From Glomus cerebriforme (taxonomy: Eukaryota > Glomeromycota > Glomeromycetes > Glomerales > Glomeraceae), in the NCBI GenBank assembly GCA_003550305.1, contig QKYT01000350.1, forward strand, positions 33,976 through 97,975: a stretch of DNA of 64,000 nt. Reading direction: 5' to 3'. The translations under genes and the position numbers were made by a program. This document shows positions 22,578 through 32,936 of this stretch, piece by piece. The notes under the pieces are model-generated. The model had not been told where the DNA came from, searched no databases, and saw only the letters and a list, made by a program, of their open reading frames with translations. Within the stretch, counting starts at the first letter, position 1. Every line of letters starts with the position of its first letter.

Positions 22578-23449
22578 TTAACAGTGAACTCTTTCAAGAT
22601 GTTCTATGAGTTCATAACTGTTGTTGAAAGGATTATTACAATAAGGACAATTGGCTTGAACTTGAGGTCTTCTAGGTGCTGGTGGTGGCTGATTAATAAA
22701 CCCATAAATATATTAATGATAGAATTTATAGCATAGAAATAAAGAAATAAGGAATAGCAATGTACCAGATCAATAATTCTATCAATTAAAGACATATTCA
22801 ACACAAAACCTGGCAAAACATTTTCACCGCTAATATCTCCCCATCTAGGATTACTACGTCTCCTACCCCTCCTGTATATGTAAATTCGCTTATGTTGGGG
22901 ATCGATTAACCAACCAAGCTGGACCACTGTGCTTTGTGTTATGAGTTCTTCTTTAAATCTCTCGTCTACTTCCTTGAATTTTGAATTATCTGTATCCTCT
23001 CCGATATCAGCAACTTCAACAAGAAATGTAGGGGTGAAGGGAGCACCCTGAAAGGTCCAAGCCTGTTCATCAGTCAGCCGGAGGACCGTATTTTGGGGTG
23101 TAAAAGCAACGTCCGGTGCCCTAATCGCTGATTGATGATCAATGACAAAATCGAATCCACCCTGTGATGTAGTGACTCCACCATCTTGTTGAGTATGTAT
23201 ATTCCAGTTACGAAGTTGAGCAGCAATTTCTGCAACTACCTGTTCTCTACGGAAAGGTATTTGTGGCATGGGTACTAGTTTTCCATTTTCGTCAAGCTCA
23301 AAAAGGTCAACAGGGTGTCCGTCGATTTCCAAAGTGTAATTTTTCAGCCGGCTGTTGATATACTCGAACTCTTCAAGAGTATAGGAGTGTTCGAGGTCCA
23401 AATTGTCAAGATCTATTTTATAGCTATGAGCTTCGGGTGTTTCAGACAT
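22578..23449 (-). CDS. Uma2-family (DUF820) PD-(D/E)XK nuclease fused to a C2H2 zinc finger
   Basis: Two exons, 23449-22766 and 22688-22578, joined by a 77-base GT-AG intron in phase 0, give 264 aa. Residues about 25-228 match the Uma2 fold: an N-terminal strand-rich part with ELDENGKLVPMPQIPFRREQ, APDVAF (Asp113), FLVEVAD (Glu145), Lys157/159, and LGWLIDPQHKRIYIYRRG. Asp113 and Glu145 are where Uma2 proteins keep their metal-binding residues, so the site looks intact. After a proline-rich linker, exon 2 ends in CPYCNNPFNNSYELIEHLER-VH, a CX2C-X13-HX4H finger that could bind DNA. Uma2 proteins are common in cyanobacteria and other bacteria. A spliced, finger-bearing version inside long inverted repeats suggests an old bacterial acquisition turned transposon gene (inference). 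Without splicing, the frame reads a hydrophobic artefact. Confidence 0.8.
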
Positions 23450-23899
23450 GTTTCGTAAGTGAAATTTGTGAATAAAAAAATCGTAAGTGAAATTTGTGAA
23501 TAAAAAAAAAGTTTTAGAATAAAAACAAATTTTAATTTCTCATGTTGAGTTAGCCTCAATGATTATCGATTGATAAGACTGATCAAATTGCCTATCTGTC
23601 CATGCTCATCATTGAAAATAGATCAAGAATATCTTACCTCTGATTGACTTACTTTCTGGAGATTCTGCTACTTTTTAATATTTCTTGGACTCGAAAAGAA
23701 GTAATAGGAGTTGAAATTTATCGAGAAAGAGAGGAGGAAAAGAAAATAAAAAAAACTTTTTTTTCTGTCACACTTAAACGATTGCATCATTTCAGTTGAG
23801 TTTCACGTGACCTATGTGACTTACTTTTTAATGGCGAATGAAATGCATGATCCTATCAAAGAGGGAGATCTTCCCTAGCGTTTCCCCAAAAAAAGCACT

Positions 23900-24720
23900 G
23901 GTCACGTGATCATAAAATACTTGTCACTGGCGTGACGCATGGCCAGTTTCCAAAATTACTATTTATCTGAGGGACAGAGAATTTTTCACGTGAAAAAAAT
24001 TATTTGTCACGCCCTATTCATCACTGGTGTTTCATGTGCTCGTGCATATTTAATTAGTAAATTTCACGTGCCAGTGCTTTTTCTTGGGGTAATGCTAGGG
24101 TAGTTAAAGAGGGAGGGGTACAGTCTCAGTTTTATGTCGATCTACCCCGAAAATTTTCCCTCCACGTGACCTATAATTTTGGCTGAGTTAGTTGGCTCGA
24201 ATTATTAAAATTTTTGTTTACCGAAAAGTTATATTAAATTGTCATTATAACGAAAATAAATGAGTTTTAAGAAATTTTTTTGCTATAAATGTTATACAGT
24301 AGTTTTTGATATTTAATGAAATTTATTTAATTACTTAGCAATATTTTATTATATATCATTACTACAATTATTAATTTTTCCAAAGAGAGGACCCCATTTT
24401 TGAATACAGTCGTCCCTCTCTATAGACACCCCCTGTTTAGTCACACCTCCCTTATAAGCACATTTATGCTTGGCCCAAGTTACTAATAATATTATTAAAA
24501 AAACCTCCTCTATAGTTACATTATATAGGTTTTTTATAATCACACCTTTTTTTTTCAGTCCCGAGGGGTGTGATTATATAGGGGGACGACTGTACATCTT
24601 ATAGCATAATGAGATTTAATCACCCTTCCAATTTTACCAGTATTAATATTTTTATAATCATCATAGAAAAATTGTATCCAAATTTATTTTTCAGAATTTT
24701 TAATATCATAAAAAAAACCC
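23900..24720 (-). repeat. right long terminal inverted repeat, with insertions
   Basis: Reverse-complement match to 20084-20507. Extra segments are 24056-24140 (about 85 bp) and roughly 24357-24665, the latter containing the MITE at 24405-24594. CACGTG palindromes lie at 23903, 23987, 24065 and 24163, with another just inside the element at 23804. Confidence 0.7.
24405..24594 (-). mobile_element. second MITE copy, inside the right inverted repeat
   Basis: A 190-bp element starting TACAGTCGTCCCTCTC and ending GGGGGACGACTGTA, the reverse-orientation copy of 10731-10910. Internal text (TTGGGCCAAGCATAAATGTG on the other strand) matches closely. TA borders both ends. Its position shows it inserted after the long-TIR element was in place. 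The 64-codon minus-strand frame across it is an artefact. Confidence 0.85.
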
Positions 24721-25273
24721 TGCAAAAATCAAATGTTCAAATACATTCTGAACAATCATTACTAAGTAAACAAAAGTAAAAAATTATAAATTTCTTGAGT
24801 TTACCATTAAAATTTAATAAATATAATTATAACAATTGTAAAATATCTTAATGAATCCTCTATTTGCATCAATTTTATTGTAAACAATTTTACAAAAATC
24901 AATTGAAAAATAATGTATTGTGTAAATGATCCTTAAATGTTCGAGGTATTGTCCTTCTTCTTTTATATAAAGTAATTTCAGATATCATAGTTTCTATTGG
25001 TTAAAAATTTTTTTCGATACTTTTCACCCATCTGAAATTTCTCTTATCTCATTGATCTATTCAAATAAAAATTAAATGCATAATTAATAAAAGATTGTAT
25101 TATAAATATTATTAATTATTTCTAATATTACCTTTAAGAACCTCAAGTATTCTTTCAGTTGTAGGCTTGTAGCTATAAGTTAATTATATAACTCTTCACA
25201 ATTTTTTCTACCTAAAGAAACATTATCCACAGAGATTAATCAGAGGGTATTTTCACCAGTTTTATAAGAAATT
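24721..25273. other. no gene seen
   Basis: AT-rich sequence between the right end of the long-TIR element and the next relic. No motif or frame that I can support. Confidence 0.5.
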
Positions 25274-26148
25274 ATGGACCTTACGTTTAATGAAATAGTT
25301 ACTAAATCGATTGATATAATAGTTAACCAATTAGAATCCACATACTTATCTACATCCTTACCTTTAATTTCAACTGATCAGCTATCACAGCTCCAACTTC
25401 CTTCACGGAAATTCTAGATAAAATATATATCTTTACTCCTAAATATAGCAATTCATAGAACAAAAATTCTTCCATCAGCTCACTCTTCTTCGATACTCAA
25501 GTTGCTGTTTAAAAAGCGCAACTAGCTTATTCAGAAGAATCAAAATTTTCCTATATTGTTGGATGGATTGTTTATAAGCTAATTAAAAGTGATAATGCGA
25601 CAAAATCACATCCTGAATTTGAAACAATTAGTACTCATCTTATGATTTTAAGTTTAGAACAAGTTGTTTATGAACAGGATATTTGATCTAAAATAACAAG
25701 TGTGATTCCAGGACAAAAGTTTCTAGAATTTATATACAAAGTAGAATCATTAGTTTTATTATTATTTGAAAAACATAAAGAGTTTGAACCAAATATTTTT
25801 CAATATATATACAATAGTTTGTTATGTAACTTACCATTGTCAGAGAATTTTAACACACTTATTGATACTTCTACTCAAATGCTTTTCACACATGAATTTA
25901 TGAATATAAAGAAGCAAGAGTTGAAAGAAGATGTTAGAAGTTTTCTTTATGAAAGAATCATATCTATTTATATGAAAAGTAGGCAAAAATCTTGGCGAAA
26001 ATTTAATAATCTTATTCCCGAAAAGGAAACCTCAAGTCTTAGGAAAAATCTTAAAGCAATGCGTAATGATACTCAACATTCTGAAAATAATAAACCTACT
26101 TTAATGAAGTCTAATATACCGAAAAATCCTAAACTTGGTTTGGTTTAA
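25274..26148 (+). pseudogene. decayed repetitive ORF, family not named
   Basis: An ATG at 25274 opens MDLTFNEIVTKSIDIIVNQL and runs to a stop near 25417. After a frame change, coding resumes around 25480 and continues past in-frame stops near 25509 and 25684 as SEESKFSYIVGWIVYKLIKS, LSLEQVVYEQD and IPGQKFLEFIYKVESLVLLL. It then enters a clean 148-codon frame to 26148 with SRQKSWRKFNNLIPEK. The helical, Lys-rich pattern is like repetitive transposon-associated ORFs of AM fungi; I cannot name the domain. At least two stops and one frameshift make it a pseudogene. 26149-26830 holds no gene. Confidence 0.5.
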
Positions 26149-26834
26149 CTTCAAATCTGGGCACAGTTGCATAATGCTGAAGAATTATTCTCAAAATTGT
26201 TTCTAATAAGTGAATTACAATAGTTACTTTGGGCGTTTGGAGAAAATATGAATAACAAAAGAAAAAGGACTTTAATCCCTTTGATTTTGGACCACCTGAA
26301 AAAGGGGACTTCTTTTTCCGAAGAGGCTTTATCAAAAAGTCAAATATTCACCATTTGAGTTATAGAAAGACTGTTATTGAAGTCTTAGTATCATTATAGT
26401 TTTAAATATTTAGCATAATGAATACATAAATCTTGTAATGTAAGTGTTCAATGATAAATTAGCCCTTATTTCAATAAAGAAATAACAATTACAAAAGCTG
26501 CAGTGAACCAATTTAAATAAAAATACTTCACCTATATAGTTCTGGCATAAATAAACTCAGCTCATTTCTATGTATGCGTAATGAAAAATTTAAAATTTTT
26601 GCATTTTTTAATATGAAATATCATTTGTGTAACCTATTTATGATGGCTACAGTTCTGGTTATTATTGATCAGCCTGTATAACTTATGAGTTGTACCCCCT
26701 GTTAATTTATCTATCCCCTAGTTGGTATCAATGTACTATTATGTGCAAGTGCATAATAATGCCAGATCTTCCCAAGTATCACCAGAAAATTTTTTCATTT
26801 CCATATGATCTTTAAAAATTTTGTCACCGGTATC

Positions 26835-27070
26835 ACACCCTCCCTGTTTTCCATTTTTACTATGTATTCCAGGGACAGAGATTTTTTCGGTATGGAAAAT
26901 CCTATTTGTCACCCCTTATTTGTCACATACTTAAATTTCTTAATGTAGGCCGAGAATATATAATGCCGGCCGAGATCACGTGGGGTGAAATTTTTTTCTG
27001 GCGATACTGGGGTAGATTAATGCCGGCCAAATTTCACGTGGTTTGTTGGTGATACAGGAATCACGTGTTT
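26835..27070. repeat. second relative of the Uma2-element terminal repeat
   Basis: Contains the GGGACAGAGATTTTTTCG region, CTATTTGTCACCCCTTATTT, TGCCGGCCGAGATCACGTGG, and TACTGGGGTAGATTAATGCC. The first and last parts match motifs in the 20084-24720 terminal repeats, and the whole runs parallel to 16340-16515. CACGTG occurs at about 26983, 27038 and 27063. Probably the end of a related, mostly lost element. Confidence 0.5.
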
Positions 27071-27478
27071 CTCAAATAGCGGATGAACACTACTCAAAGT
27101 GAAATCTCTGTATGGAAAAAACAGACAAACATTACTGAATAAATAAATACTGAAAAAAATACTGAAAAAATCATAAATAAATATTAATACTATTAAAGGT
27201 GATAAAAGAAATATATGGCAAATATGAACAAGATTATTTTTTTATTTTGTTAAACAGGATATAAATAAAAGTGTAACGTAATACCGATTATAACTCCCTC
27301 TACGGATATATGGCACGGCCTTTCCCAAAACAAAAGATTAAATTATATCGTATACCGTAAATAATACAAGTCACGTGATGGGTGAAAAAATTCTGAAGTG
27401 ATGGATGCTTCGACAGTCCATCATTTTTTTTTGAAAAATTCTTGCTAAACACAATTTTTAATTGGTAAAACTCTATGA

Positions 27479-28864
27479 TTAATTTTTTTGATGAGGCTGA
27501 ATTCGAAAGCGACCAGGATAACGTAGTGATACAACTGGATAAAGCTTTGGTGGTAAATTGTTCCAACAAGGTACCTCCTGATACCTTGTACCATTAACTG
27601 TAAAGGCACAAGTTCTTTTATTCATGTCTAAATGAACAGTAACTTTTGAGCCATCCCCAAATTTAGGACAATAATTGTTTAGCCAATTTCCAGAATTACA
27701 ATAATTACCACTAGAACCTAATACCCATCCAGTAGCTTGATCTCCTGCCCAGCCTTCATAATTAAAATTTTCTGATGCACACACACCAACCCAAACATTT
27801 TTACAAAATTTTTCAATAATAACGTCCCATTCAAAAAGTCCTTTGTTTTCTAATGCTATTTTAGCTCTAACACTTTGATGTAAATTACAACCATCTGGTG
27901 CATATACAACTTTTCCATTATTCTCAAGAATAAGTTTTGATCCGCATGCTGAATCATCCAAAACATAAGATATTCCACGAATATTGTTTGATTCTGAATT
28001 AATTGATTTTGTATTATGTCGGTAAATATCTAAAATAATTTCAGTTGGAATAATTCCTAGTGGTTCAATGATATCAACTAATACTTGACCTTTAATTAGC
28101 CTGAAATCAATATATTTAACCAATGGTTCCAATTCTTTAGCAACTTTTTTATGATCGGTAATTAAATTATTTCTTACTTGGACTCTTTGTTCTATTCGTT
28201 CTAAGTTAGGTGGTAACTTTTCAATAAGAGTTCGACATGCAACGTTAGAAACTTGTTTTGCTGCAAGAATTGCACTATATCGGAAAACATCATATTCCGG
28301 GGTTACGAAGGGTTTTTCTTTTTCATGTGTATAATATAAAAGACAACGAAGTCCTGCAATTGATAATCGACCCAATTCTATAGTACTTAATGGTATTGTC
28401 GATACTGTTTCAATTAATAAATTTATAATAATGTTATTTTCTGATAATGGCATTATTTCCGCAGCTTTAGATAATAATTCTGGTGAGCAATTATTTCCTA
28501 AAGTGTTTTTAAGAATATTCATAAGAAATTTTTGAAGGTCTAGAAATTGAAAATAATCTGCAGCGTAAAAAGCTTCAATTATATTATCTTTAGTCAAAGA
28601 TTCTTCTTTAACTGATCCTGTATAAGTATATTCAAATATAATCTCCATTCCAACGGAAGCAATTGTTGGAAAAGAAATTTGCCTTTCATAACTTTCCTTC
28701 ATCCCATTATAAAGCAGCCCATCGAATACTTCTGACCTTGCCGCTAAAATTGCTCTAGAACCATATAATTTCTTCTTATCTTTACAAATAATTTCTATGT
28801 CGCTATACTTTGGATTATTCAATAATAATCTTAAATCCTGTTCTAACGAATTTCCTCTTGGCAT
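27479..28864 (-). CDS. BTB-BACK-SPRY domain protein (paralogue 1)
   Basis: An intact single-exon 461-aa gene. Residues about 8-118 form the BTB domain (YSDIEIICKDKKKLYGSRAI, LAARSEVFDGLLYNGMKES, FEYTYTGSV). About 125-280 fit a BACK-like helical region (SPELLSKAAEIMPL, YSAILAAKQVS). About 295-455 fit a SPRY/B30.2 domain (FEWDVIIEKFCKNVWVGVCA, TGWVLGSSGNY, FGDGSKVTVHLDM). BTB-BACK proteins commonly act as substrate adaptors of Cul3 ubiquitin ligases, with the C-terminal domain choosing the target. That role is inferred from the family. The start ATG sits right before the BTB domain. A close paralogue lies divergently at 32937-34334, and a truncated 3' copy at 56634-56740. Confidence 0.9.
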   Translation of the reverse strand: MPRGNSLEQDLRLLLNNPKYSDIEIICKDKKKLYGSRAILAARSEVFDGLLYNGMKESYERQISFPTIASVGMEIIFEYTYTGSVKEESLTKDNIIEAFYAADYFQFLDLQKFLMNILKNTLGNNCSPELLSKAAEIMPLSENNIIINLLIETVSTIPLSTIELGRLSIAGLRCLLYYTHEKEKPFVTPEYDVFRYSAILAAKQVSNVACRTLIEKLPPNLERIEQRVQVRNNLITDHKKVAKELEPLVKYIDFRLIKGQVLVDIIEPLGIIPTEIILDIYRHNTKSINSESNNIRGISYVLDDSACGSKLILENNGKVVYAPDGCNLHQSVRAKIALENKGLFEWDVIIEKFCKNVWVGVCASENFNYEGWAGDQATGWVLGSSGNYCNSGNWLNNYCPKFGDGSKVTVHLDMNKRTCAFTVNGTRYQEVPCWNNLPPKLYPVVSLRYPGRFRIQPHQKN

Positions 28865-29689
28865 TTTTGATGAATTTTTTTTAGAGTTATTGAGTTATTT
28901 AATAATTGGGTTAATATAAATAAAAAAGCTGGTTATGCAAAATTTAAATTTATACATGTACAGTAATACAGTTACAATCAATTAATTATATAAAATAGGA
29001 AATAACCGACAGTATATCTGAGATTACATGTATTTCGGGCCAAATTTATAAATCCGATCTGAATTACGATTTATATTCCTAAGGAGTCGAACTAAATTTT
29101 AAAATCACAAACTACACCGTGAATTATTATGAATACTATAGTAAAATTGGTTATAAAACGATACAAAAAAGTTTTTTTTTTTTCTACAGCCAAATTTTCT
29201 GATGGAACAATTCGGTGAACAGAATTAATATAACCTACTAAATTATGATTCCACTTTGTAAAAGCACAAATTTTATTTTAACAGTAACATCTCTAAATAA
29301 CAATAATGTAGTATAATAAAATTAGAATTAAAATTGGTAATTAATATCTATACTGTAGATTGAGAGTTGAAAGTTTCATGATTATGTTCTGAAGAAGCTC
29401 GATGTAAATTAACATTATCCTCGAATTTAATTTGAATATAAGTACTTTATATCAATAAACAGTTAAACATTTCAGCTAGAAATAGCTCAATAATATCTTT
29501 TGGCCTTAATTTGATTGAAGTTAAATAAATTCAATCGAAGGTTTAACTTTTTGGCGATCGATAATATGCTTTATTAGATACTTTTTTTACTGCAAGAAGA
29601 ATTTTTGCACACACGTGATTAAGAAAAAAAGAAATAAATGCAATCGTAAAATAATCTTTGTTATTTCGCTTTATATTAATTATTTCGGA
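28865..29689. other. no gene seen
   Basis: AT-rich upstream region of the BTB-BACK-SPRY gene. It contains the presumed promoter but no motif I can single out. Confidence 0.5.
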
Positions 29690-29699
29690 CTATACAGAT

Positions 29700-30428
29700 G
29701 CTGAGATTTCTTTTATTAATTCACTCGATCAGGCTTCGACATTAGGTACATCACTCCGTGCCAAAGAGATGCTGACAACGTCGAATCATTTTCACACTGA
29801 AGCACTTTATCACCCAAGAGACCTTCTTCACTTAAAAGCCTGAAGCCAGGACTTAACTTCATAAATTGAACGATCTGGAATTTCACCAGAATCGCCATCA
29901 GAGATGCGAGTTAAAGAATACGTGCAGTTGAACAAAATAGTTCAAGTAATGTCTTTCCAAATGGCATCGCCGACACATTCCTTGAACAAGTGACATAGAT
30001 GGAATTTTTTCATTACATACAGGACAAAAATAGTATTGAAATTTATCCATTTTGTTTCGAACTTTTGCAGCATTCTATGTTCGTCCTCACTGATGGTTTG
30101 TGCTGATTTTGGTCTAACATCGGTTTCTTCGCTGTCCTTCAACTATTTCTTGCCGTCTTTGATTATTACGATCACGCGCACTACGTTTTCTCTCACTTTC
30201 GCGATTAAGCGGTTCTTACATTTGCAAAAGTCTCCGTTGGTTTTCTTTGCTTTCTATGTTCACGAATACTTGCAAGTCGCGTGTTACGATCTTCCTCTGT
30301 CTCTTCAGCTTTATTTTTGCGCTTTCTTTCGCAATCACGTTTTAGACAGGCATCATGCTGTTCATCTGTCTCTTTATTTTGGCTATTTCTCTTTCATATT
30401 GTTCAGGGTTGGTACTTCGTTCACTCAT
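29700..30428 (-). pseudogene. relic of a Helitron-type element's N-terminal ORF
   Basis: From an ATG at 30428 the minus strand reads MSERSTNPEQYEREIAK. Then, in a shifted frame, it gives a charged repeat style (CERKRKNKAEETEEDRNTRL, ASIREHRKQRK) and, further on, FCPVCNEKIPSM and MCRRCH. The Arg/Glu-rich 'RxxRERxR' leader followed by CPVCNE...CRRCH is the pattern I associate with the zinc-binding N-terminal part of Helitron/PIF1-type helicase ORFs in AM fungi. Several stops and frameshifts interrupt it and no helicase motifs follow, so only a fragment is left. The assignment is from recalled family style, not a search. Confidence 0.45.
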
Positions 30429-32234
30429 TGTATTCTGGATTCGATTTTATTTAATTTTATAGATATTGAAAATTGGGATAATACATCTTTATTAAAAAAA
30501 TTTGTACGAGATCTATCTTTTTACACTATAAAATCTAAATAATAATAGAACGATTGAGCAAGAATAATTAACACTTGAATATTAACAAATTCGTATTAGC
30601 TGATTAAATAATTTATTGTTTCAGATTAATAACTAATTAAATATGGTCAACCGTACGACCGAAAAATTGCATTCTTTTTTAAAAAAAATTTTTTGCACCC
30701 AGATAAATTACTATGGTTATTAATTGTTTCGAAGTATCAATAACAGAGTCTATCAATAGTCTATTTTATTAGTCACGATGTATGAAAATTCAGAAAGGTA
30801 TACTGTATATACCCAAATTTTCTCAAACTATCTCTTTAAACTTAGAGTTTATTTTCCAGGCGAGTATACAGTTCTTATAAAGAAATTGCTTACATCCGAA
30901 AAAAGATATCAACTACAAATACTAAAAACAGCTAAATATATAATATATTATATTCATTCATGCGTTAAGTTTTTTGTTATTATCATTTCCCTCCTTTCTC
31001 ATTTATTCAACTTGCTCAAATGTACATTGTATTAGATTTTATAAAATAAATGTATAATAAAAAAAAATTTGTAAGCGAAGTTTATTCCAATTAGTGAATG
31101 ATATAACATTCCTGAACTCTATGACTGTTCATACACAAGTTAAAAATTTTAAGCCGAACTTTATTAATTTTTCATACATATAATGTGAAAATAGAAGTGA
31201 CATACATATTGCTCTCTCATATTTCCACTATTGCTAACTACAAGATTCTCACACCATATTACTTCCAGATCACGTAAGTAAAAGGTTACATAAATTATAG
31301 AGATTAACAGCGAGATAAATAAACAATATAACACACATTTACCGTAATATTTACATTTCACTCTGCTTATATTATTGCAATTCATAGTTTAGAAATTTGT
31401 TTCAATTTTTATTATGTCGAATTTCTATTAAAATATTGTGACAAATGATAAATTTAGTACATAAAAGAGAAAAAGAAATAACTGCACTTGGACTACAAAG
31501 ATAAAATTTCTAACGAGACCAACCTTGAAATGCATTTTGAAGTTTACAACTTTTCAAGGCATGTGACAAAAATCAGATGTCACAATTGTCACTGTCCGAA
31601 CAGGCGCTCATTTTTTTAAGTAATTGGTAAATTCCGGAAGTTTTCGAAAATTAATAATACATATTGATAGTGTCCTGGAATGAATCTACATTACATAACT
31701 TAGTCTTTGCTGTTGAAAAATGGCTTTCGGTTCTCTTTAATAACCTCTTTACTAACTTACCACTTTCAATATCGGCATGAAATCCATCTCAACAATAAGA
31801 TGAGCTCCTTAAAATTATGACCTCGATGTATAATTGATTGGTTCTCAGATATGGATTCATTATAGTAATTATCTGAATCTTCGAAAGAAAATTCATCCGA
31901 ATCTGAATCAGTGCCGCTTGTGTTATTATATAAGAATCATAATTTTTATCAAATCGACAATGTGACTCTAAACGGAAATAAATGTTCAAATAAAAATAAT
32001 TCAGGTGTAGGCATAGAAGACATCCCGAAGACAATTTGAAAGTCTTGTAAATAAAAAAAAGGTAAGACACATAAAAAACTGTTCATGCAAAGATTTAGAC
32101 GCAAATGCATAACAATAATCGAAGCATAACAAAGGATTTTGGATCCCACCAAAATATTTTGTGAAAATTTTGACGTTACTGAAATTTCTTGGCATTTTTT
32201 GTCCAACTTTTTACCAAAATAAAATATCAGGGAA
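30429..32234. other. mostly non-coding; one coding-like patch on the minus strand
   Basis: No complete gene. Around 31925-31770 the minus strand reads TSGTDSDSDEFSFEDSDNYY followed by NESISENQS, an acidic disordered-type patch without ATG, splice context or continuation, probably a relic. The remaining short frames have AT-biased composition and no support. Confidence 0.35.
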
Positions 32235-32720
32235 ACAATAAATGATAACGTAGTTTACCTGGCCTATCAATGAAGAGAGGCATCCGCAAAGAGGTTTGTA
32301 GTGATAATGAGTAACAAGTATGCTATAAGATAGCATGACTTACGGAGAAGGGCTCATATGAGCCCTGAGCCCCTGATTAACCTCATAGACTAACATGTTA
32401 ACTCCCAATTGGTACAAAATAAGCAATAGGAGACAACAGGAGGTTACAGGACGAACCTGTTAACAACTCCAGCTAGCTTACGTACGAGCCCTGACTAACC
32501 TCGTGGAAACCTAGTAGACAAGGAGGGGTTATCAGTGCCCTTCCTCCTCCTGTATGCATCTCTGAATTAGTGAAGTCAACATGAAATTTCCGCACAACTT
32601 TAGGTTGTGAGCCAACTAGCATATTTTTTCACAACTCTCTCCTAATCTCCTCTGATGCATTGAAGTTGTGAAGAAAAATAAAAATTTACACACAATTTTA
32701 ATTTGTGAAGAAAATCAGTT
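32235..32720. repeat. GC-richer repeat-like island upstream of the second BTB gene
   Basis: Composition is clearly less AT-rich than the flanks. It contains a perfect 16-base palindrome GGGCTCATATGAGCCC (about 32350), inexact repeats of the CCCTGA(C/G/T)TAACCTC type, and repeated small hairpins around CACAACTTTAGGTTGTGAG. No open frame. It could be a SINE-like or non-coding-RNA-derived repeat; no A/B box or tail was identified. Confidence 0.4.
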
Positions 32721-32936
32721 TTCGCTTCATAATTAATGCAAGTAGGTTCATAATATATATATTTCATAATATACTATATATAATATGAAACCTACAATTT
32801 TTTTACGTCGAGTTGCGGTAAGCCCGCAGCAATGACGAAAGACACGTGAATTATTGTGACATTGATTTCTGAATTCCCGAAATAGAAACCATTGACAAAA
32901 CTTTTCTAATTTCTTCAAAAAATTTTTTTTTTAGAA

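Larger units (their letters stand above)
20084..24720. mobile_element. 4.6-kb element with long terminal inverted repeats carrying a Uma2-family nuclease
   Basis: 20084-20507 and 23900-24720 are inverted copies of each other. The outer match is AAGGTTTTTTTTATGATATT at left against AATATCATAAAAAAAACCCT at right. Matching continues through TTCGGTAAACAAAAATTTT, the GAGCCAACTAA region, GGTCACGTGGGGGGAAAATT, TATGCACGAGCACGTG and GTGCGTCACGCC. The right arm holds two extra pieces: about 85 bp at 24056-24140, and about 310 bp near 24357-24665 that includes a MITE. Between the arms lie an unknown plus-strand ORF, a short acidic minus-strand ORF and the Uma2-zinc-finger gene. Coding parts look richer in G+C than neighbouring DNA. 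I could not define a target-site duplication. No classical DDE transposase is visible, so mobilisation by the nuclease or in trans are both open. Confidence 0.75.

Noticed and set aside
24349..24543. 64-codon minus-strand frame
   Set aside because: Lies across a MITE copy; the other copy does not keep the frame in any meaningful context.
20084..24720. Reading the long inverted repeats as LTRs of a retrotransposon
   Set aside because: The repeats are inverted, not direct, and no gag, RT, RNase H or integrase motif lies between them.
30036..30542. 168-codon plus-strand frame with hydrophobic segments
   Set aside because: Antisense to the Helitron-type relic; Phe/Leu/Ser composition fits a reverse reading of Lys/Arg/Glu-rich coding DNA.
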